Assembly (NCBI RefSeq): GCF_024713945.1
Contig: NC_134682.1
Span: 4,503,001 to 4,567,000 of the forward strand
Length of the DNA: 64,000 nt
Source of the DNA: Dermatophagoides farinae
Taxonomy: Eukaryota > Arthropoda > Arachnida > Sarcoptiformes > Pyroglyphidae
Reading direction: 5' to 3'
Part shown: in pieces, positions 52,101 through 63,693 of the stretch
Layout of the letters: each line of letters opens with the position of its first letter
How positions within the stretch are numbered: the stretch's first letter is position 1
Position numbers and translations under genes: made by a program
Notes under the pieces: model-generated
What the model saw: the letters and a program-made list of their open reading frames with translations, nothing else
What the model was told of the DNA's origin: nothing
The model's database searches: none

Positions 52101-52375
52101 TCATCATCATCTAGATGTAATAATTTAGCAATCTGTCGATTATGTTCAAGCACCTGTTTAACATTTTGTGCCAATATTAATTGATCCAATGATTTAATTA
52201 CATTTTCAATCACATTTCGAGAATATTGTTGTTGTTGTTGCGATTGCACATTATTATGTTGATGTTGATGATGATGGCGATGATTGTGATTATGATTATG
52301 GTGACCATGGCCATGATGATGGTTTGTTGTTGTTATCGTTGTGGCTGCCGTTGCCGTTGTTGACATAATGATCAT
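46134..52375 (-). CDS. Mical: MICAL flavin monooxygenase, CH domain not found
   Basis: MICALs oxidise actin methionines and sever filaments downstream of semaphorin-plexin. Eight exons: 52375..51823, 51751..51014, 50946..50687, 50626..50478, 50417..49156, 49021..48541, 48471..47646 and 47483..46134. All phases close; 1872 residues. After a His/Asp-rich leader comes the FAD fold, with GGGISG (166-171), [84 protein letters not shown] and LLAQTSPEN. Other MICALs then have a calponin-homology domain. Here only disordered, low-complexity sequence lies before one LIM domain (CRRCSKTL..HRNCLTCKIC..CKIC, about 1120-1180). The tail is Asp/Ser-rich and I see no Rab-binding bMERB helices. The intron inside the LIM domain (69 bp) is in frame. 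First Met could also be 52366. Confidence 0.92.
48472..48540 (-). other. in-frame 69-bp intron inside the MICAL LIM domain
   Basis: GTATTC..CATCATAG, 23 codons, no stop. Without it the LIM spacing is canonical (GRNFHRNCLTCKIC). With it, 23 residues would be inserted between the zinc-binding His and Cys, destroying zinc-binding site 1. Confidence 0.75.
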
Positions 52376-52736
52376 CAATTTTCATTCGATAACAAAATTT
52401 TTTTGAAAAAAAAGAAAATATTTTCACTAAATTGATTGTGGATGGATAAATTCCTAATTGAAAAAAAATCTCCTAAATATATTTGAAAGGCCAACAATAT
52501 TGAAAAACAGCGTTTTTTTTCCTTCTACTATAGCACCGAAATCACAGTTGAGAAAAAAAAACACTAGCAAAAAGGCGAAAAAAAATGTCGCAGAATATCG
52601 TCGTCAACGTCGTCGTCGTTCAATATCCGATGATTTGCTAGAAGTGAGGGGCAAGAAATAAATTTCGTTGCTTGAATGAAATTTATCTTTCCGATAAATA
52701 AAATGAAAAAAAAAATTCACACCACCACCACTGTTT

Positions 52737-52739
<3 letters not shown>

Positions 52740-52774
<35 letters not shown>
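52740..52774. repeat. (TG)n microsatellite
   Basis: Perfect TG/GT run of about 35 bp, followed by TTGTGGG. Confidence 0.9.
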
Positions 52775-52777
<3 letters not shown>

Positions 52778-54097
52778 TGGGTCTACACGGATAAATGATT
52801 TTTCAGGTTACGTTGTTGTTTGATGAGTGATGTTTTTGTTTGTTTGTTTGTTTGTTCGTTTCCTTTATTTCACCATAGTCGTCATCATCATTAAACAACA
52901 ACAAAATGACGGAATCAAGAGTGATGAATTGAAATTTGTTGGGAAAAAAAATCTTCGAGGTTTGGGAATATTGCCAAAAAATTATTATTCTGTTCTAGTT
53001 TCATTCATAGCGATAAATTCTTCTTCTTCTTCAATGCCAATTTATGAAAATGATCAATTATAAATTATTATATTATTGCAAATGAGACGATTTTGTTTGG
53101 AAAACTTGTCGCTGCTGTTGTAAATCAAAATCAGATGATTAAAATGAAAATTGTTTTTTTTATTAATAACTTACCATCATCATCATCATTATCATCAACA
53201 TTGAAAATTTTAATCAATTAATCGTCAATGAGGATCAGACAAAAAAAAAGGATTAAAATGATCCACATTTACATTATTAGTAATGGAAAGAGAAACAAAG
53301 AAAAATTAATTTTTTTGTTTTCTTTATCAACTTGACTGCAACAATTGTTTTGTTTACGTCGTCGTCGTCGTCGTCTTCGTTGTTGTTGTTGTTGTTGTTA
53401 TGTCCATTACATCGAAAAAAAACTATATATAACAACCACCAACAACAAAAACTAACGATGATGATGATGATGAATGGTAAATATTGTATATATAGAGAAA
53501 ATAGTCGTATAAAATACCTGCAATGACCTCGCTCACAAATAGTTGGTTTGGTTTGGTTTGGTGTGTGTGTGTGTGGGCATGTATTTTCATTATGGTGATG
53601 CATAAAACAAATGTCTATATCTTGTGTTGTTGCCGTTGGTTGGCGTGTGGTGGATTGCAGCAGCCGTAGCAGCAAATTTAAACAATTTTGTCTATTTTGG
53701 ATCCATTATCATTTTCTTTTCCTTTTTTTTTGTTCTACATGATAATCAAGAGGAAAGAAAAGGCAATGTTTTTCATGTTTCAACAAAACGAAAAAAAAAA
53801 TTTTTGATGTTGTTGATGCATTCTCTTTCACCAAAGAGTATTGCACGATATCTACCCGAATAGTATCATTTAGGTTGAATGAGATTTTTTTTTGTTTGGA
53901 TTCGAATTCAAGAGAGAGAGAGAAAAAAAAACGGAGACGGACGCCATTCAACATTGGAATCGAATCATTTTTTTCCCCCATTGGCATTCAGACGGAACTC
54001 ATTTATGAGTCGTCTCGTGTCGTCTTGTTTCGATCCAAAATGATTCCATATATATCGTTTTTTTTCTATGTATATAAATGATCCAGAATATAGTATT

Positions 54098-54173
54098 CAG
54101 TAGTAATACCTCGATTAGCGTTGTTGTTTCGCTTTATGATCAAAATTTTTGGAACGTAACCAAGGTATTACTG
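54098..54173. mobile_element. putative short MITE, pogo/Tigger-like ends
   Basis: The left end is CAGTAGTAATACCTCGATTA and the right end, read in reverse complement, is CAGTAATACCTTGGTTACGT. That gives imperfect terminal repeats of about 20 bp that begin with CAGT, with TA next to the right end. CAG..ATACCTCG termini and interior TTTCGCTTTATG are reminiscent of pogo/Tigger-class (Tc1/mariner) elements. At 76 bp it has no coding capacity. Confidence 0.45.
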
Positions 54174-56289
54174 TATATGTGGTGTGGTCCATCAAATAAT
54201 GTTCTAACGCCAACGTCGACGTCGCCACCGCCCATTTATTTAAACAAAAAAAAAACAACAACAACAACCAACCAATTAACACAGAATTTGTTTTTTTTTT
54301 GTAGCCAGTGATTTTCAAAAAAAAAAACATTACCAGGAAACTAAAATTGCAAATATGATGATCTGATGAATCTCCTCAACAACAAACTGAAAACTATTTA
54401 TTTGTTTGGACAAAATTCTTTTATTACAAAAACAACCTGTCTACCAACGCGCTTTTATACACTCACATAAAAAAAACCCTTAACCCTTATTAAACCCTAT
54501 GATGATGGTTAAAAATGATTAAAGATCATCAACCATACAAACTAAAAAAAAAAAAACATAACCGACCGAACTAGTTGATCAACAATGTTTGTATTGAATA
54601 CGTTTATCCAGATGATGATCGGATGTTGCTTCTTCTTCTTCTTGGATGAAAGAAATAAGTTTTCTACCAACCAATAATCGTCATCATCATCATTGGAATG
54701 TCGCGCGAACACACCAGAAATTCGAATGACAATCCAGCAAACCGTGAGCCATTCATAAATGACATGTCAAAATTATTTCAAATTAAGAAAATTTTTTTTT
54801 AATTTAAATTTTTAAAAATAAAGAATCAAGGAAAAAAATTATAATTTACATAATAATTAAAAAAAAAATGAGATGAACATATAAATGAATAGCATTTTTG
54901 TTGTTGTTGTTGTTGTCATAAATTCTTGCAGTTTCTTTTTCATGTGTATTTGTGGTGAATTTGTTGTAATTTGATCTAAAAAAGGGAAATAAAAAGGTTG
55001 GTTTTCCGTTTGTAGTTGCAATTGTTGTTGTTGTTGTTGTTTGGCTATTTCCAAATAAATAAAAGAACAGCAGCAGGAATATTCTCAATCAAATCAATTC
55101 TACCACCACCACCGCCAGGTGGACTGTTTTAGTGTATTGATTTTTGAAATGAATCAAACTGATAACGATAAAATTTTAAAATTTTTTTTTTTAATGATGC
55201 TTGTAGATCAGTTTGTTTGTTTGTTTGTGATTTTATTTTATGTAATTGATTATTATTATTACGGTAACGTCATCTGTGAACATGGATTTTCAATTCTTTC
55301 TGTATATATTTTTGTTATATTTATAATATATAGATGGTCAGAAAATAAGAAAAAAAAATTTAGATTCATTTTCTAATTTTTTTTGTTTGTTTGTTTCAGG
55401 AAAAATTCAGACGTGTGTCTCTGTGTGTTCTGCTGTCAAAAGATTGATGTGAATGTATATAATAAAAAAAAATTCAGAATTAAAAAAAAAAGAATGACCA
55501 AGTTTGTTTTTGGGTTTCTGAATGCAAAAAAAAAATTCTTTTTTTCTGTTGTTGTTGTGGACATTTGAATGAAATCCAGGTGCACTACTTGAGATTTGAT
55601 ATTAAACGAATCGAAACAAAAAAAAAAGAAGGGACAGAATGAAATTTTTGTTTTTCGTTTGAAAAATAAATGAGAAAACGTTAATTTTTTTTTAAAAAAA
55701 TGAAGAAAAAATTAATGGGATACGAAACAAAAATTATTAATCTTGGTATGGTTTTCTTTTTTTTCTGTGTCTGTGTCTTTGTGTGTATGACAATGAAAAA
55801 AAAATAAACTTGAATAAAGAAGATGACGAACCATGTTTTCTGTTCATTGTTGTTTCCGGTATGTTGTTGTTCCGGTTATGTTCATTGTGTGTGTCCGGTG
55901 TTTTAATGTCAAATGTTATATGGGCGAAAAAAAGTGAGTTTATATGTGTGTGTGAGAGAGAGAGAGATAGTAAGAGAATAAATGAATGAATGAAATTGAT
56001 GAATGAAAATGAGAGATACATCATGTCACATGTTTTTTTTTGTTTGTGTGTATATCGTTTGTTTGGTGTCATCATCAATTGGATTTTTTTCAGGTTTTTT
56101 TTTAGTAATAATAGCCCAAATTATAATAAATTGGTTGGATGAGAGAAAGAGAGTGAGAGAGAGATAAAGAAAGATTAAGAATTATAGAAAGAGAAAATGT
56201 GGTTATGTTTTGTTGCTTGAAATTCAAATTTAAATCCAAATTCCATTATCATTATCATATTCATATTTTTTTTCGTTGTTTTCTTTTTT

Positions 56290-58383
56290 TTATGCATCCT
56301 CATCATCATCATCGTCTTCTTCATCGGCACCATCACCTTCTTCTTCATCTTCATCAGCATAATCTTCAGGAACGACTTCATCATCATCTTCTTCATCCTC
56401 TTCATCTACATCGCCACCTATATATAATATAGCGCGTTGTCATGTGATTATATCATTGATGAAATTAATCAATAATAATGTGGATGGTTCCGGATTCCAA
56501 ATAAATACGTCATTTATGAGCATAACACACAAAAATGATGGTTGCCATGACGGGATGCGCACATTTGATGTACAGAAAATAAAGAAAAAAGATTTCGTTA
56601 GTTTTTGAACATTCATCTAGTTGTTCATATAATGTTTAGTTCTGGTAGCTCATTATTATGAAATAAAGAAACTTGGTCTATGTATTGTGTAGCACACACA
56701 CATAGCATTAATAGCAAGCTAATGGATGGGAAAAAAAGTGGCGCCAAAAATCAATTTTGAATTTTCATTTTTCGGAAACGGAAAAGGTCCTAGCATGCAT
56801 ATTCTGTTTTTTACATAAGGTAATCGGCATTTCAAATCACCACTACCATGTGTAGTAGTAGTAGAACCAAATGAGATTTTAGAAACTTTTTCATTTTATC
56901 TGTGATGGGCAACGACCATGAACAAAAGGCTAAAGAAAGAAGCAAAGCAAGCAGAAATTGAAAACCACGCGCGGAAAACAAAAAATGAATTGTACACGCT
57001 GTTTCAATTATTTTGTAGTAGTGGATGATGATGACAATGCTTCAAATAAAAAGAAAATGTACCACACATGCGTGATTTCGTATGAAATTCGAAAAAACAC
57101 GAAAAAAATACTAGCGCCACTTTGGATTTGAATTAATAATGATGCTAACAATGGTCGTTGTGTGTGCGTGTGTATGAATGTAGTAGTGGTGGTTTGATGG
57201 CAGCCAGATTGGCCGCAACAACGACGGTGTGCTTTTTTTTTTGGCTCGGCTATGGCCCCTGAAAAAATAACCTAAGCTTGGAAAATGTTATAAAGCAAGA
57301 AAAAAACGATAGATTCATATAATATGGCAAATAGTTCTATGTCAAAAACAAGCTTTATTTTTTTTTTGTTTCTGGTATAAGAGACTAACAACGACGATGA
57401 AAAAAGACAACTATGTGTGTATTATGTGTGGTTGAGAAAAATGGATGGCTTGGCTGGCTGGTTGTTGTTGCTGATGATGATGATGGTATATGGTGTGCTT
57501 TTCTATTCTAAAAACAAGCTAGCTAACTAAAAAGAGTGTGGTGGTGGTGTTGGTGTTGGTGGGAAACAAAGACTAACCAACAATATGAACGCGAACGTAA
57601 ACGGAATTACCGGCAAAAAAAAAGCAGACCTAGATTGGTCAAACAATGATGACAACCAAGCAATGGCTATCCATTGAGGTCATATTAATCGATGTTTGCA
57701 ATGACATTATCGATTAATTTCGAAATGACATTCGAATATTAGATAGAACCACCATTAATCAAAAAAAAATAGGTGCACTGTACCGGCAGCATGTTTTCAC
57801 AAAAATGATGGAATTGTTTGTTTGTGTGTGTGTGTAGTATTATCGAATTGGGTATATGAATAAACACATTTCAATAAACTTACCGGCATCATTTGCATCA
57901 TTGGATTCTTCATCGGCGCCATTTTCATGTTTAGCTTTCTTATGATTGCTTTCATCGTTGACGGAATCCAGAACCGAATTGGAATCCTCAGAAAACTTTT
58001 AGAGAGAGAGAGACAGAAAAAAATGAACACAAAAAGAAAGAAAACACAAAGATTGTAGATATAGGCATATATTCAATTCGAAATCAAGGTGTATTTTCAA
58101 AGAAAAAACCGGTGATTGAAAAAAGTAATGGCGGCCATTGTTTTATTTTTTTTGCTGTTGTGTTGTCGACGCGATTTGGTGACAACGTGAGCGTCATTTT
58201 GCTATCATTTTTTTTTGTTTTCATCTCTCTCAACACAAATGTCATGTCATCATATCAATTATGGATAATTATTTTTGACCATACCTCATTCTCCTTTCGT
58301 TTAAGGGAATCATTCTTTGGATCCTTGGTGACAATTTCATCGGTACTATTGTTGTTTGTATTGACAACTTCTGATTCGGACAT
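56290..58383 (-). CDS. prothymosin-alpha-like acidic nuclear protein
   Basis: Three exons, 58383..58285, 57995..57884 and 56417..56290, with phases 0 and 1; 112 residues, the size of vertebrate prothymosin alpha (about 110). The start MSESEVVNTNNNSTDEIVTK resembles the MSD..DTSSEITTKD start of that protein. The middle contains a basic NLS-like NHKKAKHENG. The C-terminal exon is almost all Asp/Glu (GGDVDEEDEEDDDEVVPEDY onwards). Such proteins bind histone H1 and other basic partners as disordered polyanions in the nucleus. The second intron (1466 bp) is unusually long for the region. Acidic tails evolve easily, so orthology is less sure than similarity. Confidence 0.65.
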
Positions 58384-61300
58384 TTTTGATGTGATTTGTG
58401 GTATTTGGTTATTTAGATATATAATAATAATAAATTGATTTGATGATGATGATGAAAAGAAAATTATGACGACACAAAATGTCGATCTAGTGCGAAAATG
58501 GATGTGATGAATGTAGAAGTGAATATAACGACGTTTGAAATGTGATTCGCTGTATGGATGTGTGTGTTGAAATCAAAATTTGATTCGGTAAAAAAAATGA
58601 ATTTCTTTTCGACAAAGAATTTCGAAGTTGAAAAACAAACGATTTTTACAAAAAAAAAACGTTAACTTGACGATGACGAACAAACGAATGAAATGATGAT
58701 GATGATGGAGAATCGAACGAAACAAAAAAAAACGAATGATCGAACGAAACAAGCGGCAATACGGTGTGTGAACACAATGCTTTTTTTTACAGTGAAGAAA
58801 TAAAGAAAGAAAGACGGCAAAAAAAACGAACGAATGAACGAATGAACGAACGACTCTAGTGACAATAGCGGCAGCTAGTATAATTACTTTCGGTTAATGT
58901 AGTAGTAGTAGTATATTGGTAGTGGTATTAATGTATGAATCTTGAAAAAATCTTTCCAAAATGATGATGATGATGATGATGATGAGCGTCGGTATATGCG
59001 GAATAGTTTCAAATCGATCAGTATGGTGGCGCTTTTTATTGAGCATTTTTTTTTCGCTATTGTTGTTGGTTGTAAAAATAATATAAAAGGCCATAAAGCA
59101 GCACGCTCATAATTGAAAAAATGCAATCATCATATCTATCTATCGTAGTCGTAGTCAATGTACGGGTAAATAAAATAATGTGGGCTGGGATTAAACAACA
59201 TGTACATATACATGTTCATTTTCCCCAATACATAGATTCGCCATTTTTGTTACCATATAATAATGAACGTAATTCAGACCAATCCTTCTTTCTTTCTATT
59301 TTCTTCGAGTTTTGAATTTTCCATATTATTACATGATGATGATGATGATGATGAATCAAAGTGAAGAAAAATGGAAGAAGAAAAGTTCGTTGCCGCCAAT
59401 ATATATATTTTTCGCTCAAATTTTTTAGTAATTTTTGTTTCTCTATTCCAAATGTAAATAAAAATAGCCAAAAAAAAAATACAAATTGAGCGAATGAATA
59501 GAATTGAGGAGGAGGACCAACGAAGCGGGTGCAAGATTTTTTATCAAATGAATCATCCATTATTATGCATTACAAACACATACATAAAGAGGGTGATGAA
59601 ATCTTATACTACCTATGTATTTTTTTCGGTGTATATATCACATATATACATTCAGTGGTTCATACTCCCTCTGCATACATTATATGTATAAAGTGATGAT
59701 TTAAATGGGGTGGCCATTTCTTTTTTGTTCATGTCATTTCTATTGTAAGTGTGTGTGTGGTTTCCCCCTCTTATATCCCCTCCAGCCATTATGGCCGCGC
59801 GAATCGAATTTTTTTTGAAGATTGTGTGATGAACTCCATACTCGAAAATAATCGACAGATGTCGCGATTCATTTTTTTTACGACTGAACAATAAATAAAC
59901 ACAAATAGGCTCGACAATTTTTTTGATTTTGATTTTGATGATGAGATTACTGATAATTTTTTCGATTACGATGATTAATAATAATGAAATGATGATGATG
60001 ACGATAATGAAAGACTGTGTGGATTATGGTTTTTGATTAGAAAACACAGTATTTTATCAAATGAAATGATTTTTGAAAATGTGAAAGAAAAATTTTCAAT
60101 TGAAATCAAATTATATTCTGATTTGTCATCAAAAACAACATAAACAACAACAACAACAATCGATGATTGATCCGGTTAAATTCCATTATTATTACAATCA
60201 GCTAGTTATTCTATATGGTACACAAATGAAAATACGTCGTCGTCGTCAGATTAATTGTGAATGATGTTCAACAAGCATAATATAATGATAATGGCCTCAT
60301 TATTATTTCTATAGAGAGAAAAAAAAGTTTGAAATATAGAGAAAAAAAAACAAAACAATTTTCAAGTACATTCATTATGTGTTTTGAAAAAAAAAATTTT
60401 TTTTTGAATTCTATGATCGATAGTTCGATACTATCGATTTTTGATTTACAATACGAAAAAAAAAAATTCAATTTGTATAAAATCCATTTATTTATTAGAT
60501 TGTTGTCGTTGTTATTGTTTGAAATTGAATGAAAACAAGATAATAAAAAGAAAATGGGCAATTTTTTATTATTCATATGGAGAATGATTTTGGCTAAAAT
60601 TGGCGGGACCATTCAAAAACAATGCATTATCGTTTTGTCTATGCACAAAATTCTTGTGGTTTTTTTTCCTGGTGCTACAACAACAACAACAACAATTCCG
60701 GCACAAATAAAATGAGATTGTTTTCAATCCCCTTTACATATATATATATTGCACTTCCGAAATAGCAGAAAAATAAACACACAAACAAACAAAAAAAAAA
60801 CAATGAACCAATGGTAATTTTTTTTTGTTGTTACGTTCATCACTTGGAAATTTTTACTTGGTCGTGTATCTCTTTTCTTCATTTTTCTCAATCTCAATCC
60901 TTAATAATGTGTGTGTGTGTGTATGTGTTTGTTATATTGATCTTTCCCCTGGTTTTTTTTTTTGGCCATAGTTTTGGTCGGTCGGTCCGTCGGTTGATTG
61001 GCAAGCCATAATAACACACACAATCAAATTTTCACAAAATGTGTCTGTGTATGGCCAAAGAATACATACATTGAGAGATAGATATAATACAACACAACAC
61101 ACAACAAGCGAAATACAAACGAAAAAATCATCCCCAAACACACACACACTTATACAGCTCCTTTTAATATTTTTATCCCCTTCTTCCTTTTATTTTCATC
61201 CCCCTTTTCAACATCTCTACTTTACTATCATCAATGAAGGCGCTAATATCGGGTTTATTTTATGTTGCTCTATCTCTGCTTTTAAAATGTGCAATTCTTA

Positions 61301-63345
61301 CCTTTTTTTTCATTTTTTCAAATATCAATATGTGTGGTATAGAAGTAGTAGTAGTAGTAGTATAGCACACACATCATATCAGAAGCATGCGTAAATTAAA
61401 CTTTTGAATTTCTTTTTGAATTCTGATTTCCTTTTTTTTTTGTGTGACATTCAATAACCACCACCAAGCTACACATACAGTATTATGAATGAATGATAAG
61501 TTTTCAAAAGTTATAACCGTGATTTCAGGGTAATTTTTAATGATATGTTGTTTTTTTAATCCACTAGATGGCAACATGATCATCATTATTTTTAAATTTA
61601 AAAATTGGCGGTAAATAATTTTATTGAATACAGTTCAGAACTAATCTATAAAACACTAGATGGCAATGAAAATATCAATCAGAATTTGATTTGATTGGAA
61701 AAAAATTGATATCTATGATGTCTGACAACCATCATTGATCATTGATGACTGATGATTATGATAGATGATAATGATGTGAATAATAAATAAATATTTTGAT
61801 TATCATCATCAGTTGGTTGTTACAATTATTATCTCATCATCATCATCATCATCATCGTTAGACATCATTATTTATCGAATCAAATCTAACCAGCAGCAGC
61901 AGCAACAACAACAACAACTATTACCCTGAAGCCAAAATTTCAATATCTCCATTGGAAACAAAAACAATTAATCGATCAATTAGCAAAACGAAAAGTAAGC
62001 AAAAGCAAGAAAAATCTACTAAGCTATAGTTTCAATTAAAAAGTTATACTGTTGTTACTGACCGTTGTTCTAGTCGATTTTTTATCGATCAATTCAGACA
62101 AACACTACACCACACCACATACATAAAAATCGACAAAAAAAAAATGAATTAGACCCCGAAGCGAATCGTGTCAAATCTTTTTTCCTTGTTGTTGTTGCTG
62201 CTGCTGCTATTGGAATTGATCTAGATCGATCGATCGATCGATTGAACAAAAATTGACTTGACTTCATCATCATCATCACATGTTTGAATTCTCAATCCTT
62301 TCCCATCATCGTGTTCTGGTTCTTTGTTCATCGATAATTGAAAACATTCTTGTGTGAATGACCATGACCATCATCATCGATATTTTTCAGTCAATCAGTC
62401 AACTATAACAGTGATCCAGATCAAATCAAGAAAAAAAAACTAAAATAAATAGAAAGAAATGAAAAAAAAAATTCATTCTATGTGATGACTATTGGCTAGA
62501 CGTGAAACAAAAACAACACAACGTTTACATACCTGGAATTTTTTCTTGAAAACAAAAAATTAAGATCAAAAAATAAAAATAAAAATAAACGAAAAGATTG
62601 CCGAAAATTATTATTCAGTTGTTTTTAGATTGAAAAAAAATGATGATGAAAGTTCATCATCATGGAAATCGTGACCAAATTTTCTACCTTGTTGTTGTTG
62701 TTGTTGTTGTTGTTGTATTGATAATGTTGATGATGATCAGTTCAGATCAAGATCATTATCAGATCACAAAATAACAACAACAACAACAACAACAACAACA
62801 GTAGCTATCTATGGACAAATAACAGCTACCATACCTGAATGATCCAATGATCTGGTACATCCAGTACACCCAGTAGTAGATAGTGAATAAATGAGAGAAA
62901 GAGAAAGAGAGAATGATAGGGAGGTAGCAAGTGCCAAATAAGTAAAGGTTTCAGCCCATTTTCTGAATTTTTTTTTTTGAACTTGTCGCGCGCGCTTACA
63001 TTTACTTACTGTGTTTCGTGTATTTTCAACGTAGCTACCGTGTGTTCACAATGTTGTTGTTGTTGTATTTTTTTTTTGTCTACCGAAATTCATTCGTTCG
63101 GTCAGTCATAATCAAACTGGCGTACGATCAACATCACATCATGATTATTGGTAGTTTATCCATTGTTGTTGTTGTTCTGAATATCATCAAATGAATCTTG
63201 TTCGATTTTGAATGATAAGTTCTGTGTGTGTGTAACGAAGAAAAAAAATTTAAATTTTTTTTTATTTTGAATCAACAAACCTCAATTTTTGTGTGTGTGT
63301 GTGTGTGTTAACCAGGTGTTGTTGTTGTTTTTTTTTTGTTAAAAT
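58384..63345. other. long intergenic region upstream of a Notch-ligand gene
   Basis: 5 kb without a supported gene. It holds A/T runs, (GAT)n, (CAA)n at 62773-62801, (GATC)n at 62226-62241, (GTT)n at 62693-62715, (GT)n at 63291-63309 and three CTCF-like motifs (59025-59033, 61561-61574, 61653-61666). The left end is the prothymosin promoter side. The right end should be the 5' UTR and regulatory DNA of the ligand gene. Confidence 0.5.
61561..61574 (+). promoter_or_regulatory. CTCF-like site
   Basis: CCACTAGATGGCAA matches the CTCF core CCASYAGRKGGCRS at 13 of 14 positions. A second copy (ACACTAGATGGCAA, 61653-61666) lies 92 bp downstream in the same orientation. Both are about 1.7 kb upstream of the Notch-ligand start codon. 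Function is inferred from motif only. Confidence 0.4.
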
Positions 63346-63693
63346 ATGGCGCCCAATAATCATCGTATGATGATGATCAATAATGATCGATCAAGAACGT
63401 TCAATAGTGATCGACAACATTGGACAATTATCAAATTATTTATGGCCATCATCATCATCATATCAATGTCAACAAAAACTGTTGATGCATCCGGCTATTT
63501 TGAATTACAATTTATTGAAGGCATTAGAAATTCAACAACAATACATGTTTGTTTGAAAGAATTTTGGAATTCACAAATCAATCTAAATCGTTGTACATTT
63601 GGCCAAAAAACAATCATTTATTATGAACAACAACAATCACAACAACATTCGAAACAATCAATGATTCGAATACCATTCAGTTTTCGTTGGATT
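63346..63693 (+). CDS. Jagged/Serrate-type Notch ligand, first coding exon (3' partial)
   Basis: Membrane ligand for Notch; only the first coding exon lies in the window. It has 116 codons, ending at a strong donor (TGGATT|GTAAGT) at 63693, phase 0. A basic leader (MAPNNHRMMMINNDRSRTFN) precedes a signal-peptide core (LFMAIIIIISMSTKTVDA). The MNNL domain then begins SGYFELQFIEG, the Jagged/Serrate-style opening, and continues HVCLKEFWNSQINLNRCTFG and IRIPFSFRW. The usual loop between FELQ and CLKE, with a CC pair and two further cysteines in fly Serrate, is almost absent here. The DSL and EGF repeats must lie beyond the right edge. The remaining 307 bp are intron, with no exon seen. Confidence 0.75.

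Larger units (their letters stand above)
52376..56289. other. intergenic, MICAL to prothymosin-like gene
   Basis: 3.9 kb without a supported gene. It holds the MICAL upstream region (with a GTCGTC-rich patch near 52595-52620), a (TG)n tract, many A/T runs, (GTC)n and (GTT)n, a putative MITE at 54098-54173, and probably the prothymosin-like 3' UTR at the right end. Confidence 0.5.

Noticed and set aside
52458-52661. Plus-strand ORF ending in an Arg-rich stretch
   Set aside because: The composition comes from a GTCGTC-rich patch and A runs next to the MICAL 5' end; no splice sites or homology.
54470-54505. AACCCT/TTAACCC units resembling telomeric repeats
   Set aside because: Only a few irregular units in AT-rich sequence; not a telomere tract.
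62217-62245. (GATC)n run as a possible methylation or origin signal
   Set aside because: Short tetranucleotide microsatellite in a eukaryotic intergenic region; nothing else supports a function.
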